64,000 nucleotides of DNA from Nocardioides litoris (GCF_006346315.1 NZ_VDMR01000001.1:372001-436000); one strand, 5' to 3'. Numbered from the stretch's first letter, positions 1 through 8,669 are shown. Notes: generated from the letters alone by a model not told the origin. Numbers and translations: made by a program.

Positions 1-21
1 CGGTCGGGGCGGGTGGGTGCC

Positions 22-522
22 TCAGAGGAGGCCGGCGTCGGCGAGCACCTCGCGGGCCCCCGGCGCGACCCTCGGGTCGCGGGCCAGGACGACGCGTAGC
101 GCCTCGCGCACCGGCTCCTGGTCGAGCAGCCGCTCGGGGACCCGGGCCGCGCTGCCGCCACCGCGCACCAGCAGGGCGCGGTCGGACTGGAACGCACGGA
201 AACCGATCTCCTCGACCGCGCCGAGGTCGACGGCGGAGTCGCCGAGGGTGTTGCGGGCCTGCACGACCAGGCGCTGCCGGGAGACGGTGGCGACCACGAG
301 CGAGTGCGCCTTGCGGTAGCGGCCGACGCGGTAGAGCTGGTACGCCGACGCGGCACCGACGGGGGCCGCGGTCCACCACCAGCCACCGCCCCACACCGCG
401 ACGGCGAGGCCGACCAGGGCCAGCGCGGCGACCATGCGGATCTCGCTGCCCCGCCACGGCCAGGTGCTGCGGACCTCGACGCCGTCGTCGGTGAGGCTGG
501 TGTGCTGCTGGTCCTGGGTCAC
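22..522 (-). CDS. Small membrane protein, PH-domain-like (166 aa)
   Basis: I do not recognise a named family with certainty. The protein has a soluble N-terminus of about 30 residues, two closely spaced hydrophobic segments at roughly residues 31-62 (the second rich in Trp), then a soluble C-terminal half with alternating hydrophobic residues. That plan resembles small two-TM proteins carrying a bacterial PH-like domain, and that reading is inference. The GTG start at 520-522 is preceded by a GAGGAG Shine-Dalgarno sequence. Longer upstream reading in the same frame is arginine/proline-rich and looks non-coding. The next gene on the same strand lies about 100 bases upstream, so the two could share a transcript. 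Confidence 0.6.
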   Translation of the reverse strand: MTQDQQHTSLTDDGVEVRSTWPWRGSEIRMVAALALVGLAVAVWGGGWWWTAAPVGAASAYQLYRVGRYRKAHSLVVATVSRQRLVVQARNTLGDSAVDLGAVEEIGFRAFQSDRALLVRGGGSAARVPERLLDQEPVREALRVVLARDPRVAPGAREVLADAGLL

Positions 523-626
523 GGCTCGCTCCTCGTCGGGGCCGCGCCCGGGTGCTGGGCGGCGGCGTGCTCGCGAGGAGCATCGGCCGCCCGGGAGGCC
601 CGCTGAAGGGCCGGTCGGGACGCGCG

Positions 627-1100
627 TCAGGACCGGTCGGCCGGCCGGTCCCAGGCCATCCGGTCGCTGTCGTCGACCAGCCCGATGCGTCCGGCGTCGG
701 TCAGCCGGGTGGGCCGGGGTGCGGGGACGACGGTCTCGGGCCGGGCCAGCGAACCCGCGTCCGCGCGCCAGCCGATGGCCGGGTCGCTGCCGTCGTCGGG
801 GAGCTTGATCCGGCGTCCCGCCGCGGGGCGCGAGGCCCACGGGCTGCGGCGCGCCGGGGTCGGGACGGTGGCCGGCGGGTCGTCGAGGTCGGAGAGGTCA
901 TCGAGGTCGGCCAGCGGGACCTGGGGGACCGGCGGCGGCGGCGGCGCGGTCGTCGAGGCGCCGAGCGTGGCGGCGAGCGCCTCGTCGAGCGAGGGCGGGC
1001 CGCCCGCCAGGGCCGTGCGGGCCTGCTCGCTCGTCCGCCGGCGCACCAGCGCCACCAGGGCGGCCGCGAGGGCCAGGCCGGTCACGGCCAGCACGAGCAT
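627..1100 (-). CDS. Hypothetical single-pass membrane protein (157 aa)
   Basis: The first 18 residues form one hydrophobic segment followed directly by three arginines, so this is probably a signal-anchor protein with a cytoplasmic tail. The tail holds a polyproline run near residue 53 and acidic patches (DLDDLSDLDD), then a basic stretch. No catalytic motif is visible. The ATG at 1098-1100 has a GGAAGG Shine-Dalgarno sequence at a suitable distance. No function can be assigned. It may be specific to this lineage. Confidence 0.55.
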   Translation of the reverse strand: MLVLAVTGLALAAALVALVRRRTSEQARTALAGGPPSLDEALAATLGASTTAPPPPPVPQVPLADLDDLSDLDDPPATVPTPARRSPWASRPAAGRRIKLPDDGSDPAIGWRADAGSLARPETVVPAPRPTRLTDAGRIGLVDDSDRMAWDRPADRS

Positions 1101-1160
1101 GGGAGGGACCTTCCGGGACGAGGGGTCTGCACCCTCGTCATCGGCACGCGCGGCCCCCGG

Positions 1161-1201
1161 CCTGAGGGGGTCCCGCGACCCGCTCCGAGCGGCCCCTCAG
1201 G
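1161..1201 (-). terminator. Hairpin overlapping the DUF1304 stop codon
   Basis: CCTGAGGGG at 1161-1169 pairs perfectly with CCCCTCAGG at 1193-1201 across a 23-base loop. It sits on and just past the stop codon of the DUF1304 gene. There is no T-run, so it would be an actinobacterial-type terminator at best. Confidence 0.45.
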
Positions 1202-1547
1202 CCGCCAGCACCGCGCCCGCGGCGAGCAGCGCGGGCAGCGCCTGCACGACCGCGATCTTCGGCGAGACCGTCACCGCGCCGAACACCCCGGCCACGACCA
1301 CGCAGCCGAGGAAGAACAGCCGCACGTCGGTCTCGCCCGAGACCAGGCCCCACACCAGGCCCGCGACGAGGAACCCGTTGTAGAGGCCCTGGTTGGCCGC
1401 CATGGCCTTGGTCGCCCGCGCGTGGGCGGGCTCCAGGGCGAACGCCTTCATGCCGGCCGGCTCGTCCCACAAGAACATCTCCAGCACCAGGAAGAGCAGG
1501 TGGAGGGCCGCCACGAGCGCGACCAGGACCCCGGCGACGACGGACAC
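1197..1547 (-). CDS. DUF1304 family membrane protein
   Basis: A 116-residue protein with about four hydrophobic segments and almost no soluble part. The pattern FLVLEMFLWDEPAGMKAF near the N-terminus followed by MAANQGLYNGFLVAG is the signature of DUF1304, a family of small integral membrane proteins of unknown function, and the length matches the family. It lies directly downstream of the EamA exporter on the same strand (9-base gap). However, TAGGCT at 1554-1559 lies 6 bases before the GTG start with no Shine-Dalgarno sequence, so it probably also has its own leaderless promoter. Confidence 0.82.
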   Translation of the reverse strand: MSVVAGVLVALVAALHLLFLVLEMFLWDEPAGMKAFALEPAHARATKAMAANQGLYNGFLVAGLVWGLVSGETDVRLFFLGCVVVAGVFGAVTVSPKIAVVQALPALLAAGAVLAA

Positions 1548-1556
1548 GGGCGCAGC

Positions 1557-2480
1557 CTAGGCCGGTGGCAGCGGACGCGGCTTGCGGCGGGCGATGGACA
1601 CGCCGACCAGGGCGAGCGCGCCGCCGACGTAGGCCAGGGCGGGCGGGGTCTCGCCGAGGAAGACCAGGCTCAGCACGATCGTGATCGGCGGCACGAGGTA
1701 CGTCGTCACGCCGAGGCTCGAGGCCGTCATGTGCTGCAGCGCGAAGGCGTAGGTGGTGAAGGCGATCGCGGTCGGGAAGATGCCGAGGTAGACCAGCCAC
1801 CACACCGACGACGCCGGGGCGTCGCCGACCTCGGCCACCAGCCCGCCGGCGTACGGCAGGCAGGCGATCGCGCCGATGGTGCAGGCCAGCCACGTCACGT
1901 GCACCGCGGGCAGGGCCGCGACGAGCGGCTTCTGCAGGATGACGCTCACGGCGTACACCACCGCCGCGAGCAGGCACAGGGCCACGCCGAGCAGGTCGCG
2001 GTCGCCGTCGGGCGAGCCCGACAGGCCGATCACGGCCACGCCGGCGAAGGCGAGGGCGAGGCCGCCCGCGAGCTGGCGGGTGAAGCGCTCGGAGAGGAAC
2101 ACCGCCGCCAGCACGGCGATCAGCACGGGGGAGACCTGGATGAGCATGGCGGCCGTGCCGGCGTCGACGCGCTGCTCGCCCTCGTTGAGCGCGACGTTGT
2201 AGACGCCGAACCACAGCACGCCGATGGTCACCAACGAGACCCACTGCCGCCCGGTGGGGCGCGGCACGCCCCGGGCCAGCGCGAAGCCGGCCAGCGCCAG
2301 CGACCCCACGACCAGGCGCCCCAGGGACAGCGGGCCGGGGGAGAGGTCGTCGGCCAGGTGCCGGATCGCCACGAACGCCGAGGCCCACAGCAGGAGGGTC
2401 ACCCCGACGGCCGCCAGGGGCAGCCAGGCCGGCGGCCCGTCGACCGGGGCGTCCGCGGAGGTCGGGGTGGTCGCGGTCAT
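1557..2480 (-). CDS. EamA/DMT superfamily transporter
   Basis: A 307-residue protein with ten hydrophobic segments arranged as two repeats of five, which is the EamA (drug/metabolite transporter) plan. The segments LLLWASAFVAIRHL near residue 35 and SVILQKPLVAALPA near residue 185 are typical of the first helix of each repeat. Members export amino acids, purines or other metabolites across the cytoplasmic membrane; the substrate cannot be read from sequence. TAGCCT at 2487-2492 lies 6 bases before the ATG and no Shine-Dalgarno sequence is present, suggesting a leaderless mRNA. The next gene diverges from it. Confidence 0.85.
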   Translation of the reverse strand: MTATTPTSADAPVDGPPAWLPLAAVGVTLLLWASAFVAIRHLADDLSPGPLSLGRLVVGSLALAGFALARGVPRPTGRQWVSLVTIGVLWFGVYNVALNEGEQRVDAGTAAMLIQVSPVLIAVLAAVFLSERFTRQLAGGLALAFAGVAVIGLSGSPDGDRDLLGVALCLLAAVVYAVSVILQKPLVAALPAVHVTWLACTIGAIACLPYAGGLVAEVGDAPASSVWWLVYLGIFPTAIAFTTYAFALQHMTASSLGVTTYLVPPITIVLSLVFLGETPPALAYVGGALALVGVSIARRKPRPLPPA

Positions 2481-2573
2481 GCCCCAAGGCTAGGGACGGT
2501 GATGACGCGCGCCCAAGCGGGTTTCGGACGTGGCGCGACGAGTTCCTGCCAGCCGGGCTGGGACGATGGCCCC

Positions 2574-3161
2574 ATGACGGTCCTCCACGCGGCCCAGGAC
2601 GGGGTCGGTGCGCTGCTGCGCCGCCTCTCCACCGCCCACTGGTCGCTGCCCACCCCGTGCGACGGGATGGACGTCGCCGCCCTCGCCCGCCACCTCGTGG
2701 TCGGCGAGCGCGCCTTCGTCCGCGCCCTCGGCGGCGAGACCTACGACCTCGAGGCGCTCACCGCCGAGGCTGAGCCGCTGACCACCGCCGACCTCCCCGG
2801 GGCGTGGGCCGGTGCCTGCGCGGCCCTTCGCGCGGCGTACGACGCGTGCCCGCCCGACCGGTTCGTGCCGACGCCGCTGGGCGACCTGCCGCGCGACGGC
2901 GTCGCGGGCGTCCGGACGCTCGAGGCGGTCGGCCACGGCTGGGACCTCTCCCGCGCGACCGGGCTGCCGGTGCGTCTCGGCACCGCCGACGACCTCGCCG
3001 CGCTCGTGCCCGTCGCCGACCGGCTCCGGGTCGCCCTCGACGCCGCCCGCCCCGGCAGCGACGCCTACGGCACGCCGTACGTCGTCGGGCCCGACGCGAG
3101 CGCGCTCGACCAGGTCGCCGCCCGCCTCGGCCGCGACCCCGGCTGGGAGCCACCCGCCTGA
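2574..3161 (+). CDS. TIGR03086-type DinB/mycothiol-dependent metalloenzyme-like protein
   Basis: A 195-residue protein of the maleylpyruvate-isomerase N-terminal/DinB four-helix class (TIGR03083/TIGR03086). Diagnostic features are TPCDGMDVAALARHLVVGER in the first helix pair, with the metal-ligand-type His, and EAVGHGWDLSRATG in the third helix with a second His. Family members bind a divalent metal and in actinobacteria often use mycothiol as cofactor. The reaction here is unknown. The start is the ATG at 2574, where GACGAT lies 6 bases upstream (weak -10, probably leaderless). It converges on regX3. Confidence 0.8.
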   Translation: MTVLHAAQDGVGALLRRLSTAHWSLPTPCDGMDVAALARHLVVGERAFVRALGGETYDLEALTAEAEPLTTADLPGAWAGACAALRAAYDACPPDRFVPTPLGDLPRDGVAGVRTLEAVGHGWDLSRATGLPVRLGTADDLAALVPVADRLRVALDAARPGSDAYGTPYVVGPDASALDQVAARLGRDPGWEPPA

Positions 3162-3201
3162 CCGTCCGACGGTCGAGGAGGGACCCAGGGGCGGCCCCAC
3201 G

Positions 3202-3238
3202 GTGGTCGAGGAGGGACGGAGTCCCGTCTCGAGACCAC
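3202..3238. repeat. GTGGTCGAG palindrome, copy A
   Basis: An imperfect 37-base palindrome, GTGGTCGAG... at the left and ...CTCGAGACCAC at the right, with an inner GGGAC/GTCCC stem. It lies between two convergent genes and could act as a bidirectional terminator. Two further copies with the same outer arms but different inner stems lie at 17146-17184 and 17275-17314, so this is a dispersed repeat family. Confidence 0.75.
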
Positions 3239-3243
3239 GACCC

Positions 3244-3921
3244 TCAGAGGTCGAGCTTGTACCCCAGCCCACGCACGGTGACGAGGTACTTCGGCTCGCT
3301 CGGGTCGGGCTCGAGCTTGGCCCGCAGGCGCTTGACGTGCACGTCGAGGGTCTTGGTGTCACCGACGTAGTCGGAGCCCCAGACCCGGTCGATGAGCTGG
3401 CCGCGGGTGAGCACCCGGCCGGGGTTGCGCAGGAACATCTCGAGCAGCTCGAACTCCTTGAGCGGCAGCCGCTGCTCGTGGCCGTCGACGGTGACGACGT
3501 GCCGCTCGACGTCCATGCGCACCGGGCCGGCCTCGAGGGTGTCGGGCAGCAGGTCCGGGTCCTGGCCGCGGCGCAGCACCGCGCGGATGCGGGCGACGAG
3601 CTCTCGGGGGGAGTACGGCTTGGTGACGTAGTCGTCGGCGCCGAGCTCGAGCCCGACCACCTTGTCGACCTCGTCGTCCTTGGCGCTGACCATGATCACC
3701 GGCACGTTGGAGGTCTGCCGGATCGTCCGGCACACCTCGGTGCCGGGGATGCCGGGGAGCATGAGGTCGAGCAGGACGATGTCGGCGCCGTTGCGGTCGA
3801 ACTCGGTGAGCGCGGTGTGCCCGTCGGCCGCGATGGCGACCTCGAAGCCCTCCTTGCGCAGCATGTAGGACAGGGCCTCGCTGTAGGACTCCTCGTCCTC
3901 GACGACGAGTACGCGGGTCAT
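3244..3921 (-). CDS. regX3: Two-component response regulator RegX3
   Basis: A 225-residue OmpR/PhoB-class regulator. The receiver domain (about 1-115) has the acidic pair E8/D9, phosphoacceptor D52 in LLDLMLPG, and Lys in VTKPYSPREL. A winged-helix DNA-binding domain (about 125-225) ends RVRGLGYKLDL in family style. It is encoded directly after its kinase with a 4-base ATGA overlap, so translation is coupled. By homology to SenX3-RegX3 it activates phosphate-starvation genes by binding direct-repeat PHO boxes. One such box lies at 5156-5177 between senX3 and phoU, which fits autoregulation. The ATG at 3921 was chosen because upstream residues are arginine/proline-rich non-coding-like sequence. 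Confidence 0.93.
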   Translation of the reverse strand: MTRVLVVEDEESYSEALSYMLRKEGFEVAIAADGHTALTEFDRNGADIVLLDLMLPGIPGTEVCRTIRQTSNVPVIMVSAKDDEVDKVVGLELGADDYVTKPYSPRELVARIRAVLRRGQDPDLLPDTLEAGPVRMDVERHVVTVDGHEQRLPLKEFELLEMFLRNPGRVLTRGQLIDRVWGSDYVGDTKTLDVHVKRLRAKLEPDPSEPKYLVTVRGLGYKLDL

Positions 3922-5096
3922 GCTGGGTCCTCCTGGGTGCTGGCCGGCGCCTCGTGCGTCGGCTCGGGGGTCTCGGGGCGGGGCTCGGCGCGGGGCAGGG
4001 TGAGGGTGAACGTCGACCCCTGGCCCTCCACCGACCACACCTTGACCTCGCCGCCGTGGCTGGCGGCGACGTGCTTGACGATGGACAGGCCGAGCCCGGT
4101 GCCGCCGGTGGAGCGGTGGCGGGCCGGGTCGACGCGGTAGAACCGCTCGAAGATGCGGTCGATCTCGACCTGGGGGATGCCGATGCCCTGGTCGACGACG
4201 CTGATGGCGACGTACGGGTCCTCGACGCGCGTCGTGACCAAGACGGTGGAGTCACGGCCGGAGTAGTGCACGGCGTTGGCGACCAGGTTGGCCACCGCCA
4301 TCGTCACCTGCTCCTCGTTGCCCGCGACCTTGAGGCCCTGCTCGCCGCCGACGACGACCGAGATGCCCTTGGCGGCCGCGTCGATCGCGATGGTGTCGAC
4401 GGCGAGCCCGATGGCCTCGTCGACCGCCACCGGGATGGGGGACTCCAGCGGCTCGTCGCCCTGCAGCCGCGAGAGCTCGATGACCTGCTGGACCAGCACG
4501 GTGAGGCGCTCGCTCTCGACCACCATCCGGTCGGAGAACCGGCGCACGGCCTCGGGGTCCTCGGCCGCCTCGCGCACGGCGTCGGCCAGCAGCATGATGG
4601 CGCCGACCGGGGTCTTGAGCTCGTGGCTGACGTTGGCCACGAAGTCGCGGCGCACGGCTTCGACGCGGCGCTCGCGGGTGCGGTCCTCGACGAGCGCGAG
4701 CACCAGCCGCGACCCGAGCGGGGCCACCCGCACCGTCACGTGGCGGCTCGGCGCCTGCTCGCGCGGCATCACCAGCTCGGTCTCGCGGATCTGCCCGTCG
4801 CGGCGCACGTCGCCGACCAGCGCGGCCAGCTCGGGCGTCACCAGCGACGTGCCGCGCACCAGGCCCATGGCGTACGCCGGCGCGCTCGCCTTGAGCACGA
4901 CGTCGGAGTCGTCGACGATGACGGCGCTGCTGCGCAGGACCGACAGGACGGCCGCGACCGGCGCCGGCACGGCCGGCTCCTCGATGACACGGGTCGCGTG
5001 CTGCTGGCGGTCGGAGACATGCCAGGCGAGCACCGCGGCGGCGGCGACGACGGCGCCGAGCAGCGCCGCGAGCAGCGCCTGCGTCGTCGGGTCCAC
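3918..5096 (-). CDS. senX3: Phosphate-sensing histidine kinase SenX3
   Basis: A 392-residue membrane kinase. One N-terminal TM segment (about 7-26) is followed by a PAS-like region (about 45-140), a HisKA domain with phospho-His at about residue 158 in NVSHELKTPVGAIM, and a HATPase domain with N box NLVANAVHYS, G1 DQGIGIP and G2 GGTGLGLSIVKH. The C-terminal tail is Pro/Glu-rich and dispensable-looking. SenX3 phosphorylates RegX3 when phosphate is limiting and is held inactive by PhoU with the Pst transporter; phoU is the divergent neighbour. TACCAT at 5103-5108 lies 6 bases before the GTG start, so the transcript is probably leaderless. Confidence 0.93.
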   Translation of the reverse strand: MDPTTQALLAALLGAVVAAAAVLAWHVSDRQQHATRVIEEPAVPAPVAAVLSVLRSSAVIVDDSDVVLKASAPAYAMGLVRGTSLVTPELAALVGDVRRDGQIRETELVMPREQAPSRHVTVRVAPLGSRLVLALVEDRTRERRVEAVRRDFVANVSHELKTPVGAIMLLADAVREAAEDPEAVRRFSDRMVVESERLTVLVQQVIELSRLQGDEPLESPIPVAVDEAIGLAVDTIAIDAAAKGISVVVGGEQGLKVAGNEEQVTMAVANLVANAVHYSGRDSTVLVTTRVEDPYVAISVVDQGIGIPQVEIDRIFERFYRVDPARHRSTGGTGLGLSIVKHVAASHGGEVKVWSVEGQGSTFTLTLPRAEPRPETPEPTHEAPASTQEDPA

Positions 5097-5102
5097 CCGT
5101 CG

Positions 5103-5108
5103 ATGGTA
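5103..5108 (-). promoter_or_regulatory. -10 box of senX3-regX3 (leaderless)
   Basis: TACCAT on the minus strand, 6 bases from the GTG of senX3, with no Shine-Dalgarno sequence in between. It lies about 50 bases from the PHO box. Confidence 0.5.
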
Positions 5109-5155
5109 CGGGCGCGGCCGGGTGCCCCCGGCCGCACGAGACGTGACTTCCGTCT

Positions 5156-5177
5156 GTTCACCGGGCGTTCACCCGTT
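5156..5177. promoter_or_regulatory. PHO box (RegX3/PhoP direct repeat)
   Basis: Two adjacent 11-base units, GTTCACCGGGC and GTTCACCCGTT, match the GTTCACC direct-repeat operator bound by actinobacterial PhoP/RegX3. The site lies between the divergent senX3-regX3 and phoU transcripts, about 28 bases before the phoU -10 box, which is a position suited to activating phoU and autoregulating the kinase operon. Confidence 0.8.
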
Positions 5178-5204
5178 CCGCCCGGGCCGGTCCCGGCGCC
5201 GACC

Positions 5205-5210
5205 TAGGGT
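5205..5210 (+). promoter_or_regulatory. -10 box of phoU (leaderless)
   Basis: TAGGGT ends 7 bases before the phoU ATG and there is no Shine-Dalgarno sequence, so transcription probably starts at or next to the A of the ATG. Confidence 0.5.
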
Positions 5211-5217
5211 CGGTCCC

Positions 5218-5874
5218 ATGCGCGATCAGTTCAGCGAGCAGCTGCAGGCGGTGTTCGACGACCTCGCCGCGATCTGCCGGCAGGTCGAGACCGCGGTCAC
5301 CCACGCCACCCAGGCCCTGATGACCGGCGACGTCACCGTCGCCGAGCAGGTCATCTCCGCCGACGCCGAGATCGACCGGGCCCGGGAGAGGGTCGAGGAG
5401 AACGCCTTCGACCTGCTCTCCCTCCAGCAGCCGGTGGCCGGTGACCTGCGGGTCGTCGTCGCCGCCCTGCGCATGGTCAGCGAGCTCGAGCGGATGGGCG
5501 ACCTCTCCGTCCACGTCGCCAAGATCGCCCGGCTGCGGGTCCCCGAGGTCGCGGTGCCCGACAGCGCCCGCCCCACGGTGGAGAAGATGGCCGCGACCGC
5601 CGAGGACATGGTCCGCCGCGTCGCCCAGATCATCACCGGCCGCGACGTCGCCGCCGCCATCGAGCTCGGCCGCGACGACGAGGTCATGGACGGCCTGCGC
5701 CGCGCCAGCTTCGCCGAGCTGCTCTCCGACGACTGGGCGCACGGCGTCGAGGCGGCCGTCGACATCGCGCTCCTCGGCCGCTACTACGAGCGCATCGCCG
5801 ACCACGCCGTCTCCGTGGCCAACCGGGTCGTCTTCGTCGTCACCGGCGAGAGCCCGCACGCCGTCACCGGCTGA
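5218..5874 (+). CDS. phoU: Phosphate signalling protein PhoU
   Basis: A 218-residue all-helical protein built of two PhoU three-helix repeats. The conserved signatures are DAEIDRARERVEENAFDLL with LRMVSELERMGDLSVHVAKIA in the first repeat, and the matching LLGRYYERIADHAVSVANR in the second, where the E/D-rich motifs bind metal clusters. PhoU links the Pst phosphate importer to the SenX3 kinase and damps the starvation response when phosphate is plentiful. It is divergent from senX3-regX3 across a PHO box and ends at a strong terminator. Confidence 0.93.
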   Translation: MRDQFSEQLQAVFDDLAAICRQVETAVTHATQALMTGDVTVAEQVISADAEIDRARERVEENAFDLLSLQQPVAGDLRVVVAALRMVSELERMGDLSVHVAKIARLRVPEVAVPDSARPTVEKMAATAEDMVRRVAQIITGRDVAAAIELGRDDEVMDGLRRASFAELLSDDWAHGVEAAVDIALLGRYYERIADHAVSVANRVVFVVTGESPHAVTG

Positions 5875-5894
5875 CCGACCACCGGCCCCGACGC

Positions 5895-5933
5895 ACGAGA
5901 CGGCCCGGCCCCCGCGGGGTCGGGCCGTCTCGT
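5895..5933. terminator. Bidirectional terminator between phoU and gpmA
   Basis: ACGAGACGGCCCG at 5895-5907 pairs perfectly with CGGGCCGTCTCGT at 5921-5933, and the loop can form an extra CCCC/GGGG stem. It lies between convergent genes and is the strongest intrinsic-terminator-like hairpin in the first 10 kb. Confidence 0.85.
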
Positions 5934-5950
5934 CGTACGGCGTTGGCTGG

Positions 5951-6694
5951 CTACTTGCCCTGGTCGGCCACGGCCGCCGCGGCCTCGGCCGCGGCGTCGG
6001 GGTCGAGGTAGCGCCCGCCCCGGGTGACGGGGGCGAGGTCGTCGTCGAGCTCGTAGAGCAGCGGCATGCCGGTCGGGATGTTGAGCCCGGCGATGTCGTC
6101 GTCGCTGATGCCGTCGAGGTGCTTGACCAGCGCGCGCAGGCTGTTGCCGTGGGCGGCGACCAGGACGGTCGCGCCGCTGCGCAGGTCGGGGACGATGGCC
6201 GACTCCCAGTAGGGCAGGAAGCGGGCGATGACGTCCTTGAGGCACTCCGAGCGCGGCATCTCCTCGCCGAGGCCGGCGTACCGCGGGTCGCCGGCCTGGC
6301 TGTAGGGGTCGTCGTCGGCCAGCGGCGGCGGCGGGACGTCGAACGAGCGGCGCCACAGCATGAACTGCTCCTCGCCGAACTCCTCGCGCACCTGCTTCTT
6401 GTCCTTGCCCTGCAGTGCGCCGTAGTGGCGCTCGTTGAGGCGCCAGGAGCGGCGGACCGGGATCCAGTGCCGGTCGCAGGCGTCGAGCGCGAGGTGGGCG
6501 GTGCTGATGGCCCGGCGCTGCAGCGAGGTGTGCACCAGGTCGGGCAGCAGGCCGGCCTCGACCAGCTGCCGGCCGCCGGCGACGGCCTCGGCGCGACCCT
6601 GCTCGGTCAGGTCGACGTCGACCCAGCCGGTGAAGAGGTTCTTGGCGTTCCAGTCGCTCTGGCCGTGGCGCAGGAGGACGAGCGTGGAGGTCAC
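5951..6694 (-). CDS. gpmA: 2,3-bisphosphoglycerate-dependent phosphoglycerate mutase
   Basis: A 247-residue histidine phosphatase-fold enzyme that interconverts 3- and 2-phosphoglycerate in glycolysis. The phospho-His motif [18 protein letters not shown] lies at the N-terminus, Glu in [11 protein letters not shown] acts as acid/base, and the second His is in [15 protein letters not shown]. The length matches the family. The GTG start at 6694 has a GAGGAGG Shine-Dalgarno sequence. It overlaps the stop of the preceding lipoprotein gene by 4 bases (GTGA), so the two are translationally coupled. Confidence 0.95.
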   Translation of the reverse strand: MTSTLVLLRHGQSDWNAKNLFTGWVDVDLTEQGRAEAVAGGRQLVEAGLLPDLVHTSLQRRAISTAHLALDACDRHWIPVRRSWRLNERHYGALQGKDKKQVREEFGEEQFMLWRRSFDVPPPPLADDDPYSQAGDPRYAGLGEEMPRSECLKDVIARFLPYWESAIVPDLRSGATVLVAAHGNSLRALVKHLDGISDDDIAGLNIPTGMPLLYELDDDLAPVTRGGRYLDPDAAAEAAAAVADQGK

Positions 6695-7350
6695 TGGCCA
6701 CCCTCCTCGGCACCGTCGGCGGGCTCCTCGGTCTCGGAGCCCTCGGGGATCGGCGAGGCGTACTCGCAGGAGTACTTGCCGGGCAGGCCGTCGGTGTCGT
6801 CGACCTCGGCGTTCTCGTCGCCGGGGATGTCGGAGGGCTCCCCGCCGGGCAGCGTGATGTCGGGCAGGACCTCGGGGGAGTACTGGCGGCACGGCGTCAC
6901 GACCGGGATGGTCAGCGTGGTCACCTGGCCGTTGGAGAACTCCAGGGTCACCGGCACGAAGTCACCCGCGGTGAAGTCGCCCTCCACGGCCACGGCGTCC
7001 TCGCCGAAGAGGTTGAGCATGCCGCTCGCGGGCAGCTCCAGGCCGACCTCCGGGTCGGCGGGCTGCACCTGGTCGGTCGGCTGCAGGCCGTCGAAGGTGA
7101 TCTCCTCGGTCGTCGACTTGTTGACCAGGTTGGCCGCGAACACCCCGGCGTCGTCCTCGCCCGCGATGATCACCGACCCCAGCACGTCGACGGTGCCGGC
7201 GCGGTCGTTGACCCCGGCGCCGATCGTGTTGACGCGGTCGGTCTGGTACTCGAAGCCGCAACCGCCGAGCAGGGGTGCCGCGAGCAGCGCACCGACCGCG
7301 AGGAGCGGCAGCCGGGAGGGGCGGGAGGGCCGGGAGCTCGAGTGGAGCAT
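6691..7350 (-). CDS. Putative lipoprotein (219 aa)
   Basis: A signal peptide with hydrophobic core [13 protein letters not shown] is followed by the lipobox LLGGC, placing the lipidated Cys at residue 31. The mature part (about 190 residues) has beta-rich character, a segment [20 protein letters not shown], and an acidic Glu/Asp-rich C-terminus. It somewhat recalls secreted copper-chaperone-like folds, but I see no Met/His copper motif, so no function is claimed. The ATG at 7350 gives a normal signal peptide and has GAGG upstream; a longer in-frame reading would bury the signal. It is coupled by overlap to gpmA. Confidence 0.75.
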   Translation of the reverse strand: MLHSSSRPSRPSRLPLLAVGALLAAPLLGGCGFEYQTDRVNTIGAGVNDRAGTVDVLGSVIIAGEDDAGVFAANLVNKSTTEEITFDGLQPTDQVQPADPEVGLELPASGMLNLFGEDAVAVEGDFTAGDFVPVTLEFSNGQVTTLTIPVVTPCRQYSPEVLPDITLPGGEPSDIPGDENAEVDDTDGLPGKYSCEYASPIPEGSETEEPADGAEEGGQ

Positions 7351-7510
7351 GGGTGTGACCTCGCGGGACGACGGGACGGGACGCGGTGGGGGCCCCGCAC
7401 GCGACGGGGCTCCGGCAGGCACCGGGGCCAGCCTAGTCGGGAGCGGCCCCGCCCGGACGGGCGGTCCCGGGGCCGGCGGGGTGCCGTCGGTCACGGCCAC
7501 CCGCGGTCCG

Positions 7511-8470
7511 TCAGGCGCGCAGGCCGGTGCTGCCGCCCACCACGACGATCGCGGCCAGCACCACCACGACGTACGCCGCCGCGACGGCCAGCAGGCGGGA
7601 GGCGCCGAGCCTGCGGCCCAGCACGAGGGGCAGGTAGGTCCACCCGTCGGCGTCGTCGGCCACGAGCCCCCAGATCGAGCGGACGACGTGGACCCCCACC
7701 CCCAGCAGGGCGAAGAGGACCACCATCACCGGCTCGGGCGGGGCGCCCTCGGCGGCACCACCCCAGCCGCCGTGCGAGAGGTAGGGCACCCACAGCGCGA
7801 ACTGCGCGGCCCAGGACAGGAACGAGAGCGTGCCGCGGCGCAGCACGACGTTGCCCACCAGGCCCGCAGCGAGCGAGCCGAGGAACCAGGCGCCGGCCGT
7901 GACGCCGGTGCTGATGGACAGCGGCACGAGCAGCAGCAGCGCCAGCACGACGGCGTACCAGGTGCTGCCGGGCTGGAGGCGGCCGTCGGCCACCGGCTTG
8001 CGGGGGGTCCGGTGGCGACGGTCGCGGTCGCGGTCGACGACGTCGTTGTGCCAGCCCAGGACGGCCTGGCCGACCAGTCCGGTCGCGGCGACGACGGCCG
8101 CCTCGCGCAGCGGCCGGTCGGTGGCCAGCGCGGTGAGGCCGAGGAACACGCCGACGGCGAGCGCCTGACGAGGGTGGGCGGCCTGCAGCAGGGCGTAGGT
8201 CTGGGACTCGCGCACGACCCGGGGGAGCCGGGACGGGCGGGCCGCGGGGGCGGTGGCGCCGGGGTCGGCCGGCCCGACCTCGACGACCTCGGCGACCTCG
8301 GCGACCTCGGTGGCCGTGGTCGTGCCGCCCGCCGTCCTCGCCTCGACCGCGGTGTCCTCGGACGTCTCCGCGGTGGCCGGGGGAGCGGTGGCCGGACGGC
8401 CCTCGACGGTGTCGTGCTCGGGCTCGGGCGCGGGGGTCCCGCGCTTGCCTGGACGCCGGATGCCAACCAT
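7511..8470 (-). CDS. UbiA family prenyltransferase
   Basis: A 319-residue membrane protein whose first ~95 residues are a low-complexity Ala/Thr/Glu/Val region (with a VAEVAEVVEVG run), followed by about eight TM helices. The prenyl-diphosphate-binding motif NDVVDRDRDRR lies near residue 155, and a second acidic loop DDADGWTYLPLVLGRR sits late in the protein. UbiA enzymes attach or rearrange isoprenoid chains in quinones, hemes or chlorins; this one is of the SCO6045/UbiA-like subfamily common in actinobacteria, acceptor unknown. GATACT lies 7 bases before the ATG, so the mRNA may be leaderless. Confidence 0.85.
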   Translation of the reverse strand: MVGIRRPGKRGTPAPEPEHDTVEGRPATAPPATAETSEDTAVEARTAGGTTTATEVAEVAEVVEVGPADPGATAPAARPSRLPRVVRESQTYALLQAAHPRQALAVGVFLGLTALATDRPLREAAVVAATGLVGQAVLGWHNDVVDRDRDRRHRTPRKPVADGRLQPGSTWYAVVLALLLLVPLSISTGVTAGAWFLGSLAAGLVGNVVLRRGTLSFLSWAAQFALWVPYLSHGGWGGAAEGAPPEPVMVVLFALLGVGVHVVRSIWGLVADDADGWTYLPLVLGRRLGASRLLAVAAAYVVVVLAAIVVVGGSTGLRA

Positions 8471-8636
8471 GCCCAGCAGTATCGACCACGACCCGGCGAG
8501 GGGGGTCGCGAACCCGTCGAGAGGCCCCTCGTGAGACCTGGGCCACCACACAACTCGGCGTCTGTCAACCCCGACCGGAGCGGCCACTGGGCCTCTGACC
8601 TGCACAAACGCTGTCTGGGCCCCCCGCGGGCCGTGT

Positions 8637-8642
8637 TACGAT
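8637..8642 (+). promoter_or_regulatory. -10 box of carD
   Basis: TACGAT lies 27 bases before the carD ATG; a poor -35 (CTGTCT-like) lies about 19 bases upstream. Transcription would start near 8650, leaving a short leader that carries AGGAAGGGG as Shine-Dalgarno sequence. Unlike many genes in this window, carD therefore has a leader. Confidence 0.45.
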
Positions 8643-8669
8643 AGGGGCCTAGGAAGGGGTCAACCACAT

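Noticed and set aside
552..2573. Long plus-strand open frame reaching into the DinB-like gene
   Set aside because: The first ~670 codons are Arg/Gly-rich and antisense to three minus-strand genes with TM signatures. Only the part from 2574 looks like a protein.
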